Positions 1 to 6,540 of a DNA stretch of 9,467 nt are shown one piece after another. The notes under the pieces are model-generated. The model saw nothing but the letters and a program-made list of their open reading frames with translations. It did not search any database and had not been told where the DNA came from. The stretch is from positions 1 through 9,467 of the forward strand of contig DAOVQG010000186.1 in the NCBI GenBank assembly GCA_030628805.1, read 5' to 3'. The position numbers and the translations under genes were made by a program. Within the stretch, counting starts at the first letter, position 1. Every line of letters starts with the position of its first letter. The DNA comes from JAGMDK01 sp023128695 (GTDB lineage Bacteria > Planctomycetota > Phycisphaerae > UBA1845 > Fen-1342).

Positions 1-189
1 ACGAAAGGGTGTCTTGCACCATCCGTACCTGGGGTATTGATGGGGTAACATAGCCACAAAAGCACTTTTTCAGGAGCGTTTTCCATTAAATCGACAGGCC
101 CTAAAGCGATGGGCCACCCGCTCAACTGATCATCTTCGCGAACGAGCGAAATCACGACTAAAGCAATTTCAGAAAATGTCCGTCGCCAT
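1..189. other. Left edge, no confident gene
   Basis: I see no supportable gene here. On the plus strand the frame beginning after a TGA at 38-40 is open until a TGA at 305-307. Its part at about 62-175 reads as a plausible basic helical peptide (ALFQERFPLNRQALKRWATR and onward). This could be the 3' remnant of a broken gene, but it has no recognisable domain and no ATG before 176, and its distal part is only the palindromic repeat and the antisense of the neighbouring amidohydrolase. I do not call it a gene. Confidence 0.3.
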
Positions 190-241
190 GGGAGGGCGAG
201 CCTCCCGGCGAGCCGCGGCTCGGCGGGAGCCTCGCCCTCCC
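190..241. repeat. GC-rich inverted repeat, 25-bp arms
   Basis: Arm 190-214 (GGGAGGGCGAGCCTCCCGGC...) pairs with arm 217-241 with two mismatches in 25 and a 2-nt loop. It belongs to the same family as the repeats at 6081-6296. It lies 16 bp beyond the stop codon of the minus-strand amidohydrolase gene, so it may stabilise or terminate that transcript. No T-run follows it in that direction, so an intrinsic terminator is not supported. Confidence 0.85.
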
Positions 242-257
242 GGCAGGAGCCTCGGCA

Positions 258-1259
258 TCACGGTTGGTGGCGGTTGGTTTCCCGAGCACGCTCGATTCTT
301 CGTTTGATGTTCTCGCAGGTGATGGGGTGGTCGTCGTCGGTTGCAGCCGGGAAGCGCGATTTTCCCAAGTAGGTATGGATTTCGGTGCGGAGGTGGGAGC
401 GCATATCGTGCCCGGTCCGCCGCTGCCGCTCGGCACGCAGGGCCTCAAGATCGATGGGCGCCACAGCGACCTTTTCGCCCGGGCCGGGATCGGTTTGGGC
501 CAGGATGCGGCCGTCGAAATCGACCACCATACTGCCGCCGGGCCAACAGAAGGGGGGATAGTGTGCGAGGCTGGCGCCTTGGTTGGCGGCCACGAGATAC
601 GCCGTGTTCTCCACCGCCCGGGCTCGGTTAAACAGCGTCCACCAATCCATCGGCGGCGGCGCGCCCCAGGGATGCATGTAGGCTGAAACGCGGGCGATGA
701 CCTCTGCCCCGTTGAAGGCGATCTGCCGAATGGTCTCCGGGAAAAGAAAATCGTAGCAAATCGCCACGCCCAGGTTGCCGATCTCCGTCCGCACGACGGG
801 AAAGGGCTCGGCGTCGTATTCGCGAAAATCATGGGGGCTGGCGTGGATTTCCCAGGGGAGCCACGGATTGACCTTGCGATACTTCGACAGCACGCCGCCG
901 GGGCCGACCAGGACGGTGGTGTTGAAGACGGCGTCGGGGTAATCCGCGTCGAGTTCGAGAAAGGTGCCGGTCTGAATGTAGCAGCCGTACTTGGCCGCCA
1001 GGCGGGCGTAGCTGTCCGTGTGCTCGTTGGGAATCTCAACGGCGAGGTGTTCCCGCAGTTTCGCGACGGTGTCGTAGATGGGCGCCGCGTGGGCGAACTC
1101 CGGGAAAACGAGCAATCGCACGTCGAAGAACGGCTCGTAGCCCGTGATCGTTTGCTCGATCATTTCACACATGCGCTTGGTACGCGCGGCGATCTCGTCA
1201 CGGGACTCGGGGCAGGGGAAATCAGTCTGGCAGGCGGCTGAGTAATATCGCGTTGTCAT
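258..1259 (-). CDS. Nitrilase-superfamily amidohydrolase
   Basis: A 333-residue carbon-nitrogen hydrolase, probably cytoplasmic, expected to cleave a non-peptide C-N bond (an amide, carbamoyl or nitrile substrate) through a cysteine thioester. The catalytic triad is visible: Glu54 in VFPEFAH, Lys129 in KYRKVNPW and Cys168 in GVAICYDFLFPE, followed by the family's NRARAVENTAYLVAANQ segment. Length and motif spacing fit a complete single-domain member of the superfamily. The C-terminal 40 residues are polar and charged and look like an extension. No signal peptide is seen. The ATG at 1259 gives a natural family start (YYSAACQTDF) but has no Shine-Dalgarno sequence; a TATACT box 8 nt upstream suggests a leaderless transcript. 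It lies 58 bp downstream of a radical SAM gene on the same strand, so co-transcription is possible. The substrate cannot be assigned from sequence. Confidence 0.9.
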   Translation of the reverse strand: MTTRYYSAACQTDFPCPESRDEIAARTKRMCEMIEQTITGYEPFFDVRLLVFPEFAHAAPIYDTVAKLREHLAVEIPNEHTDSYARLAAKYGCYIQTGTFLELDADYPDAVFNTTVLVGPGGVLSKYRKVNPWLPWEIHASPHDFREYDAEPFPVVRTEIGNLGVAICYDFLFPETIRQIAFNGAEVIARVSAYMHPWGAPPPMDWWTLFNRARAVENTAYLVAANQGASLAHYPPFCWPGGSMVVDFDGRILAQTDPGPGEKVAVAPIDLEALRAERQRRTGHDMRSHLRTEIHTYLGKSRFPAATDDDHPITCENIKRRIERARETNRHQP

Positions 1260-1267
1260 GGGTGCAC

Positions 1268-1273
1268 AGTATA
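1268..1273 (-). promoter_or_regulatory. Possible -10 box just upstream of the amidohydrolase
   Basis: On the minus strand the sequence TATACT (five of six to TATAAT) ends 8 nt before the ATG at 1259. No good -35 hexamer is seen at 16-18 nt, and there is no Shine-Dalgarno sequence between the box and the ATG. If used, transcription would start at or next to the ATG. This is a weak call based on one hexamer. Confidence 0.25.
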
Positions 1274-1317
1274 ACTACTAGAAACGGCACAAGCAGCCCC
1301 GAAACGAGGAGCTCACG

Positions 1318-2487
1318 TCAAATGTACCTCTTCATCATCTCATCTGTTATTTCATCCACGTTGTCCGGCGTGATTCTCATTGCGCGGCAACTCTGTTCAA
1401 CCAAGGCCATCCGGCCCGGATCTTCCATATCGCTGATCCGGGAGAGGATTCCAAGCCTTCTACCAACCTGGTACATACTTTGGCGCCGCGGCCCCATTTC
1501 CAGAAAGGTACGCAGAAGGCCGACCATCCGCTCCCGGTCGCGCGGGAGAGTACCTTCCAGGTCCTCAAATAGATTCAGGATATGATCACTTCGGACGATA
1601 CTAGTGATCCCATCGAGGTTTTCAATGAATGTCAGCAGCTCACCGGCCGTCATTATATCTGTACACTTGGTAAAGCGGCCGTCATTGTACTCTTGATGCA
1701 GCGGCGCTCCGCCGGGAATAGCCAGAGTACGAATGCGGATGAAGTCCGGGTCGATCAGGTTCAAGGCCGCGGCGGATTCCAGGGCATGGACCTCGGACAG
1801 CTCTCTTCCGCCCAGGCCCGGCATGTAGTACTCTGAAAGCTCAAACCCCGCGTTCTTCACCTTGCGCCCGGCCTGAATGTGGATTTCCCTGGTAGAGCCC
1901 TTCCTCACTCTCGCCAGCACTTCGTCCGAGCCCGATTCAAGGCCAATATGGAGCCTGTTCAAGCCGGCCTCCCTGATGGCCTTCAGATCAGCGTCTTTCT
2001 TCTGTACAATTGTATGTGATCTGGCATACGAAGTTATCCTTTCCACCTCTGGAAAGCGCTGCTTCAGGTGCACCAGGATATCCACAAGGTCATGGGGTTT
2101 GATAATGAGAGTATCGGCGTCCTGGAGAAAGACGGATTTCAGACCGCCGGCGCAGAACCAGTTAAAGGCCGCGGTAAAGGCTTGCCATTCACCCGGTTCA
2201 AGCTTCTCGGCCAGACCCTTGATCTTATCTTGTGGAATACGGCCGGACCGGTCAGCCAATTGACGCAAGGTCTCAACCTGCCTGAAGACCAGATCGATAT
2301 CCTTCTTCACATCGCCCACGGTGCGCCTTGAGAACTTCACTGCTTTGTATACTGGACAGAAAGTACAACGATTCCAGGGACAATTCCTGGTAACACGAAT
2401 CAAGAGGCTGTAAGCCTCGCTCGGCGGTCGTATCGGCCCCTGTTCGAACTCCCAAGAGGGCTCAGTTGTTCCTTTCAGCGGGTCCAT
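1318..2487 (-). CDS. Radical SAM protein with CX4CX2C cluster motif
   Basis: A 389-residue radical SAM enzyme of unknown substrate, probably cytoplasmic. The cluster motif is RVTRNCPWNRCTFCPVYK, giving Cys36, Cys41 and Cys44, with four residues rather than the classical three between the first two cysteines. Other radical SAM fold segments follow: LQDADT (121-126), ITSYARSHTI (151-160), LHIGLESGSDEV (179-190) and YMPGLGG (221-227). The overall pattern resembles the HemN/MiaB-like (Elp3-type) fold, without a recognisable accessory domain; the C-terminal 120 residues are helical and charged. No signal peptide or membrane segment is seen. The ATG at 2487 has a purine-rich GGGAAG about 14 nt upstream. 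The amidohydrolase gene follows after 58 bp. Base composition is lower in GC than in the flanking genes, with ATA and AGA codons, which suggests a different history. I do not assign a product beyond the superfamily. Confidence 0.88.
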   Translation of the reverse strand: MDPLKGTTEPSWEFEQGPIRPPSEAYSLLIRVTRNCPWNRCTFCPVYKAVKFSRRTVGDVKKDIDLVFRQVETLRQLADRSGRIPQDKIKGLAEKLEPGEWQAFTAAFNWFCAGGLKSVFLQDADTLIIKPHDLVDILVHLKQRFPEVERITSYARSHTIVQKKDADLKAIREAGLNRLHIGLESGSDEVLARVRKGSTREIHIQAGRKVKNAGFELSEYYMPGLGGRELSEVHALESAAALNLIDPDFIRIRTLAIPGGAPLHQEYNDGRFTKCTDIMTAGELLTFIENLDGITSIVRSDHILNLFEDLEGTLPRDRERMVGLLRTFLEMGPRRQSMYQVGRRLGILSRISDMEDPGRMALVEQSCRAMRITPDNVDEITDEMMKRYI

Positions 2488-2532
2488 CGATACCTATCTT
2501 CCCGGTCATGAAGCGATCCTCGCCGGTATGGC

Positions 2533-2561
2533 CGGCGGACTGCTATTGTAACAGTCCGCCG
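2533..2561. repeat. Hairpin, perfect 10-bp stem
   Basis: CGGCGGACTG (2533-2542) and CAGTCCGCCG (2552-2561) are exact inverse complements around a 9-nt loop. It lies 45 bp upstream of the minus-strand radical SAM start and about 170 bp upstream of the oxidoreductase, so it could sit in the 5' leader of either transcript. On the plus strand an A-tract follows the stem, so it is not an intrinsic terminator in that direction. Confidence 0.7.
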
Positions 2562-2665
2562 AAAAAGGGGACGTTTGGAGTAGCACCTTTTTGAACGAAG
2601 CCGCCGGACTTGACGCTTGCCTCACGGCGGGCCGGGGAGACTGAAAGGCCTGGTCTCGTTATGAT

Positions 2666-2686
2666 CCCGGCAGGCAGCTTGCCGGG
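2666..2686. repeat. Small GC-rich hairpin
   Basis: CCCGGCA (2666-2672) pairs with TGCCGGG (2680-2686) around a 7-nt loop, 48 bp before the oxidoreductase start. Its style matches the other short palindromes in the window. Function unknown. Confidence 0.55.
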
Positions 2687-2734
2687 CCTGGGCGGAGCGG
2701 CCGGCTCGGCGGCCATTGTGGAAACTACAGCAAT

Positions 2735-4570
2735 ATGAGTCTTCCCGACGGATATCACGGCCGGATTCTGGAGGTCGACCTCACGACCGGCGGCGTCCAA
2801 GTCACGGCGCTTGAGCCCGCGCTGGTCGAGGACTACTTGGGCGGAAGAGGGCTGGCGACGCGCATTTTCTATGCTGCGAGCGACCCCGCGTGTGATCCGC
2901 TCGGCCCTGAGAACGTCGTGGTCCTGGCGACCTCCCCGCTGCTCGGCACCAACGCCCCCACCTCCTGCCGGGGTCACATGGTCTTCAAGTCGCCGCTCAC
3001 CGGTGTCATCGGGAGTTCCAACAGTGGCGGCACCTGGGCCCTGGTCTTCAAGAGCACCGGATACGACGTGCTGGTTATCAGAGGCGCGTCGGCCGAACCG
3101 GTCATGATCGACATCACGCCGGAGGCTGCGCGGATTCTTCCCGCGAAACATCTCTGGGGCCTGGACGTGCACGAAACCACCGCGCGGCTGCTCTCGGAGG
3201 CGGCGGGCAACAAGCGCGGCCGTGTTCTGTGCATCGGACCGGCCGGTGAGAACCTGGTGCGTTTCGCGGCCGTCATGAACGACAAGAACCGGGCCTACGG
3301 CCGGGGCGGTCCGGGCGCGGTGTTGGGCGCCAAGAAGCTCAAGGCGATCCGGGTGAGGGGGAACCTGAAGACCACGATTACGGAGCCCGAAAGGTATCAG
3401 TCCGGACTGGAGCAGGCCCGCTACCTGATCAAGGCCGTACCCACCACCAAGCGGCTGCTGCGTGACATGGGCACGTCCGGGCTGATCCGCCTGATCAACG
3501 TGATCGACATGCTGCCCGCCCGGAACTTCCAGGACAACCGGCATTCGTTTGAAGAGCTGGAGAACGCCGGTGGCGAGGCGTTGCGGGACACCATTTTGGT
3601 CCGCCCCGGCGCCTGCGGCGTATGCCCGCTGGCGTGCCAGCGTCACACTCAAGTTGGCCCGCGGAAAGGCGAGGGCCCGGAGTATGAAACGCTCGCGCTG
3701 CTCGGTCCGAATTGCGGCGTCTACGACTTGGAAGCCGTCACGCTGGCCAACTACCGCTGCAACGAGCTGGGCCTGGATACCATGAGCTGCGGCACAACCA
3801 TCGCTTGTGCCATGGAGCTGTTTGACAAAGGCATCATCCCGCCGGCAGCGGCCAATGGGCTGGAGCTGAGGTTCGGCAACCACGCCATTCTGGAAGAGTT
3901 GGTAGAGCGGATCGCCTTCCGAGAGGGTCTGGGCGATATCCTCGCCGAGGGTTCTCTGCGCCTGGCAAAGCACTTCAACCATCCCGAGCTTTCCATGACG
4001 GTCAAGGGGCTGGAGATTCCGGCTTACGATCCGCGGGCGTCCTACACGCAGGCTCTGGGTTACATGACCTCGCCCACCGGCGCGTGTCACTTACGCGGCG
4101 GCTATGCCGTCTCGCTCGCGTTCTTTGGCGGGGCCAAGGAGATCCCGCGGTTCAGCCTGCTTCAGTCGCCCATCGCCATCAGGAACATGCAGAATCTCGG
4201 GCTGATCCAGGACAGCCTGGGCATCTGCCGCTTTACCGGCTATGCCTTTGGAACGGAGCCCTGGTCGCGGATGGCGAGCGGCGTCACGGGGCGGGACTTT
4301 TCCACCGCGCGGCTCGAGGAAATCGCGGATCGGATCGCCGCTCTGGAGCGGCTTTTCAATCTGGAGGCCGGCGTAACGCCGGAGGACGACACGCTGCCGG
4401 CCCGTTTCAGTACAGAGCCGCTTGTCGTGGCCGGGCAGCAGCGCGTTGTCTCGCGGGAGGTGATTACGCGACTGCGGAGCGACTACTATGAAGCGCGGCG
4501 GTGGGATCGTCTGGGCCGGCCCACCGCCGGGCTGCTGAGCAAGCTGCGAATCAACGGCAGACAGACATGA
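2735..4570 (+). CDS. Aldehyde:ferredoxin oxidoreductase family protein (tungsten enzyme)
   Basis: A 611-residue tungsten (or molybdenum) bis-pterin oxidoreductase of the AOR family, cytoplasmic. The family oxidises aldehydes to carboxylic acids with reduction of ferredoxin. Family features run the full length: the start GYHGRILEVDLTTG (residues 7-20), the pterin-domain segment GTNAPTSCRGH (71-81), GPAGEN (168-173) and GRGGPGAVLGAKKLKAI (189-205). Three 4Fe-4S ligands lie in CGVCPLAC (Cys294, 297, 301), with the fourth in DSLGIC (Cys498). GPEYE ends at Glu318, and TGACHLRG carries His452; these match the positions expected for the Glu and His near the metal in the Pyrococcus enzyme. Length is normal and no key residue is missing. 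The ATG at 2735 is chosen because it puts the conserved N-terminus right at the start; only a weak GGAAA lies upstream. The stop overlaps the next start (ATGA), implying translational coupling to the class II aldolase. The specific aldehyde is not predictable. Confidence 0.95.
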   Translation: MSLPDGYHGRILEVDLTTGGVQVTALEPALVEDYLGGRGLATRIFYAASDPACDPLGPENVVVLATSPLLGTNAPTSCRGHMVFKSPLTGVIGSSNSGGTWALVFKSTGYDVLVIRGASAEPVMIDITPEAARILPAKHLWGLDVHETTARLLSEAAGNKRGRVLCIGPAGENLVRFAAVMNDKNRAYGRGGPGAVLGAKKLKAIRVRGNLKTTITEPERYQSGLEQARYLIKAVPTTKRLLRDMGTSGLIRLINVIDMLPARNFQDNRHSFEELENAGGEALRDTILVRPGACGVCPLACQRHTQVGPRKGEGPEYETLALLGPNCGVYDLEAVTLANYRCNELGLDTMSCGTTIACAMELFDKGIIPPAAANGLELRFGNHAILEELVERIAFREGLGDILAEGSLRLAKHFNHPELSMTVKGLEIPAYDPRASYTQALGYMTSPTGACHLRGGYAVSLAFFGGAKEIPRFSLLQSPIAIRNMQNLGLIQDSLGICRFTGYAFGTEPWSRMASGVTGRDFSTARLEEIADRIAALERLFNLEAGVTPEDDTLPARFSTEPLVVAGQQRVVSREVITRLRSDYYEARRWDRLGRPTAGLLSKLRINGRQT

Positions 4571-5892
4571 CGGGCAGTAAGTGGAAAGTCAATGAGAGCT
4601 TGATCCGCCGCTTTCAGAGCGTGGGACGGGCGCTGCTGCTGTGTGACCTCGAGGACAGCCACAGCGGCAACATCGCGCTGCGCTGGAAGAATCCGGAGAC
4701 GGGACGCGACCAGCTCGTGATCACCTCCACCGGCTCACAGAAGGGCGACCTCGCAGCGAGTGACATCTGCTTCCTGCCCGCCGAGGGGACCGATTACGGA
4801 TACTACAAGGCTTCCTCGGAGACTGACATCCATGCCCGCATCCTCGCGCTCGAAGGCGTCAGCGCCTCCGTGCACGCGCATACGAAACACCTCACGTTTG
4901 TCACGCTCGACGAGGGGGACAAGCCCGGCCGGCCCGCGCCTTTCATCCCGGTGGACCCGCTCGGCCATTACCACCTGGGCGGTCTGGTGCCCGTGGACCG
5001 CTTCGCCGTGCCCAGCGGGTCCCGGGAGATGACGGAGACCGTACCCCAGCGGCTCAGCGACCACCGGGTCACCGCGATCCAGGGGCACGGGGCCTTTGCG
5101 AAGGCCCGCACCATCGAGGAAGGCCTGTTTCGGCTCTGCATCGCCGACAACTCCGGGTACGTCGTGCAGATGGCGGAGCGGGTGGGTGTGGATGTGGCAA
5201 CGTTGCGAGCGGGTATTCAGGCCGCGCCGGACGCTCACTTCTCCTATCCGCCCGACGAATACACGATCGCGGACGATCAGAGCTGTGATTTTCCGGAAGA
5301 GGAAGAGTTGGTGCGGGAGTTTTACAAGGCCGGGGCACGGATTTTTGAATCCCGCCTGTCTCCCTTTCATACGGGGTCCCTCTCGGTGCGGGGCATCGCT
5401 GCGCTGTTGTACGCTCCGAAGGCCGCGATGCCGCGTGAAATCTCGGGCCCCCTTTTGCGGACGCCCCTGGCCGCGGATTCGGCCGATTCCCCGGAGCTGG
5501 CGCTTCACAAGGCGATCTACGAGCTGAGCAATTTCCAGACGATCGCCCATTGCCACGTGCCCGAGGCGGAAGCCCTCGCCCACTTCGTCTACCCCGGCGA
5601 GAGCCGCCCCAACGACAGGATCGTGCCGATCGACGCGGAGGGCAGCTTTTTCTATCTAGTGATCCCGGTGGTCCCGCCCAAGACGGAGGTCGAGACGCTG
5701 GTGCGGCTCCTGCACGACTACAAGGTGGTCATCGTGCGCGGCGGCGGCGTCTGGGGCGTCGGCGCGCAGTCGCTTTCAGAAGTTCTGCATCATCCCTCCT
5801 CGGTACGCGAGATTTGCCAATACCGCGTCGCGGCCTACGAGCGCGGACTTGACTTACGCGCGTTGGAGCCTGAAAAGGCCGGGAAATGGTGA
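4567..5892 (+). CDS. Tandem two-domain class II aldolase/adducin-family protein
   Basis: A 441-residue cytoplasmic protein with two class II aldolase-type domains. The N-terminal domain (about 1-225) shows GNIALR, VITSTGSQKGDL, the SSETD segment with Glu85, the His103/His105 pair in VHAHTKH and His174 in IQGHGAFA. These match the catalytic Glu and three zinc-binding His of fuculose-phosphate aldolases. The C-terminal domain (about 245-430) repeats the plan: HTGSLSVRG, DSPELALHKAIY (Glu310) and AHCH (His328, His330). In it the third histidine motif is VRGGGVWGVG, with glycine 393 where histidine is expected, so its metal site looks incomplete. Family members usually have one domain of about 210-250 residues and work as sugar-phosphate aldolases, epimerases or dehydratases. 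The start is the ATG of the ATGA overlap with the oxidoreductase; an in-frame upstream ATG at 4501 lies inside that gene. The coupling suggests it makes or uses the aldehyde handled by the oxidoreductase, which is inference. Confidence 0.88.
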   Translation: MTGSKWKVNESLIRRFQSVGRALLLCDLEDSHSGNIALRWKNPETGRDQLVITSTGSQKGDLAASDICFLPAEGTDYGYYKASSETDIHARILALEGVSASVHAHTKHLTFVTLDEGDKPGRPAPFIPVDPLGHYHLGGLVPVDRFAVPSGSREMTETVPQRLSDHRVTAIQGHGAFAKARTIEEGLFRLCIADNSGYVVQMAERVGVDVATLRAGIQAAPDAHFSYPPDEYTIADDQSCDFPEEEELVREFYKAGARIFESRLSPFHTGSLSVRGIAALLYAPKAAMPREISGPLLRTPLAADSADSPELALHKAIYELSNFQTIAHCHVPEAEALAHFVYPGESRPNDRIVPIDAEGSFFYLVIPVVPPKTEVETLVRLLHDYKVVIVRGGGVWGVGAQSLSEVLHHPSSVREICQYRVAAYERGLDLRALEPEKAGKW

Positions 5893-5925
5893 AAGGCGGC
5901 TTTCATAGATGTCCTGGATATTCTA

Positions 5926-6073
5926 GGCTCTGTCTCGAATGTAGCGTCCGGGCCCTGTCCCGAATGTAGCGTCCGGGCTCTGTCTCGAATGTAGCGTCCG
6001 GGCTCTGTCCCGGACGGAGGATGCGGGAAAACGCTTACCTACGACTACGTCCGGGACAGGGCCCGGACGCTAC
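5926..6073. repeat. 25-bp tandem repeat array closed by an inverted copy
   Basis: Units at 5926-5950, 5951-5975 and 5976-6000 are 25 bp each (GGCTCTGTCTCGAATGTAGC + GTCCG). The first and third are identical; the second differs at two positions. A partial unit starts at 6001. The segment 5991-6016 is the inverse complement of 6048-6073 at 25 of 26 positions, with a 31-nt loop, giving a long stem. It begins 34 bp after the aldolase stop and may act as a 3' stabilising or terminating structure. A related copy lies at 9424-9450 within the last gene. Confidence 0.88.
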
Positions 6074-6080
6074 TATGGTA

Positions 6081-6296
6081 GGGAGGGCGAAGCTCCCGCT
6101 GAGCCGTGCTCCGTAAGAAGGGAGGGCGAAGCTCCCGCTGAGCCGCGCTCCGGAAGAAGGGAGGGCGAAGCTCCCGCTGAGCTGTGCTCCGGAAGACGGG
6201 AGGGCGAAGCTCCCGCTGAGCCGCGGCGCCCTTGGCTCGGCAGGAGCCTCGCCCTCCCGTGAGAGCCTCGCCCTCCCGTGAGAGCCTCACCCTCCC
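6081..6296. repeat. 39-bp tandem repeat array with inverted copies
   Basis: Direct units lie at 6081-6119, 6120-6158 and 6159-6197, with a truncated fourth at 6198-6224. All begin GGGAGGGCGAAGCTCCCGCT. An inverted copy at 6234-6258 matches the fourth unit with three mismatches in 25. It is followed by two 19-bp partial inverted copies, 6259-6277 and 6278-6296 (GTGAGAGCCTCGCCCTCCC, one difference). It is the same family as 190-241. The short open frames across this array have 13-residue periodic translations and look like repeat artefacts. Confidence 0.88.
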
Positions 6297-6304
6297 GCTC
6301 GGCG

Positions 6305-6380
6305 TGTGTGCCACTGCTCTTGAGCAGTGCCCAAGCGACCGCCGGTTAGAGAAGACACTGCTCAAGAGCAGTGGCACACA
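6305..6380. repeat. Perfect 25-bp inverted repeat of nested palindromes
   Basis: The 25-bp arms 6305-6329 and 6356-6380 are exact inverse complements, separated by a 26-nt spacer. Each arm also contains its own palindrome, CACTGCTCTTGAGCAGTG and its complement CACTGCTCAAGAGCAGTG, with 8-bp stems. The DNA could therefore fold either as one long stem or as two separate hairpins. It lies upstream of the polyferredoxin promoter candidate. Confidence 0.92.
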
Positions 6381-6450
6381 TTCCCATCGACGCGCAAACC
6401 GATGCGACTATGGCTGGGTGGCCCATCCGCGATGATCCATCGAATCAGCG

Positions 6451-6481
6451 TTGACAGAGCACTATTTCCGCGTTTCATAAA
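6451..6481 (+). promoter_or_regulatory. Candidate sigma-70-like promoter for the polyferredoxin gene
   Basis: A perfect TTGACA (6451-6456) is followed after 19 nt by CATAAA (6476-6481), which matches TATAAT at four positions. The 6381-6540 stretch is more AT-rich than its surroundings and has no gene. The position would give a leader of roughly 50-80 nt before the polyferredoxin start. The spacing is longer than ideal, so the call is tentative. Confidence 0.35.
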
Positions 6482-6540
6482 TAGCACGACAATCCAACGG
6501 GCTTGCGGAGCGACAGAGCCTTGGCCATCCTCTACAAAGC

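Larger units (their letters stand above)
2488..2734. other. Divergent intergenic region
   Basis: This 247-bp space separates the minus-strand radical SAM gene from the plus-strand oxidoreductase gene, so promoters for both should lie here. I could not pick a convincing -35/-10 pair for either strand. It holds two hairpins (2533-2561 and 2666-2686) and an A-tract followed by GGGGACG at 2562-2573. Confidence 0.5.

Noticed and set aside
2543..4090. A 515-codon open frame on the minus strand, antisense to the oxidoreductase
   Set aside because: It is explained by high GC and codon bias in the opposite strand. The plus-strand frame has the complete AOR motif set, and the antisense translation has no recognisable domain.
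4501..4566. Upstream in-frame ATG at 4501 as the start of the aldolase
   Set aside because: It would add 22 residues lying inside the oxidoreductase gene. The ATG at 4567 in an ATGA overlap is the standard coupled arrangement and places the domain start naturally.
6048..6073. Rho-independent terminator after the aldolase gene
   Set aside because: The long stem has no T-run after it on the plus strand. It is better described as a repeat, although it may still affect transcript ends.
5926..6296. CRISPR array
   Set aside because: The repeats are directly adjacent with no unique spacers, the units are GC-rich palindromes, and no cas genes are present.
6045..6377. A 110-codon minus-strand open frame with 13-residue repeats (AQRELRPP...)
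   Set aside because: The periodicity comes entirely from the 39-bp DNA repeat, which is palindromic and belongs to a dispersed family. There is no domain or start signal.
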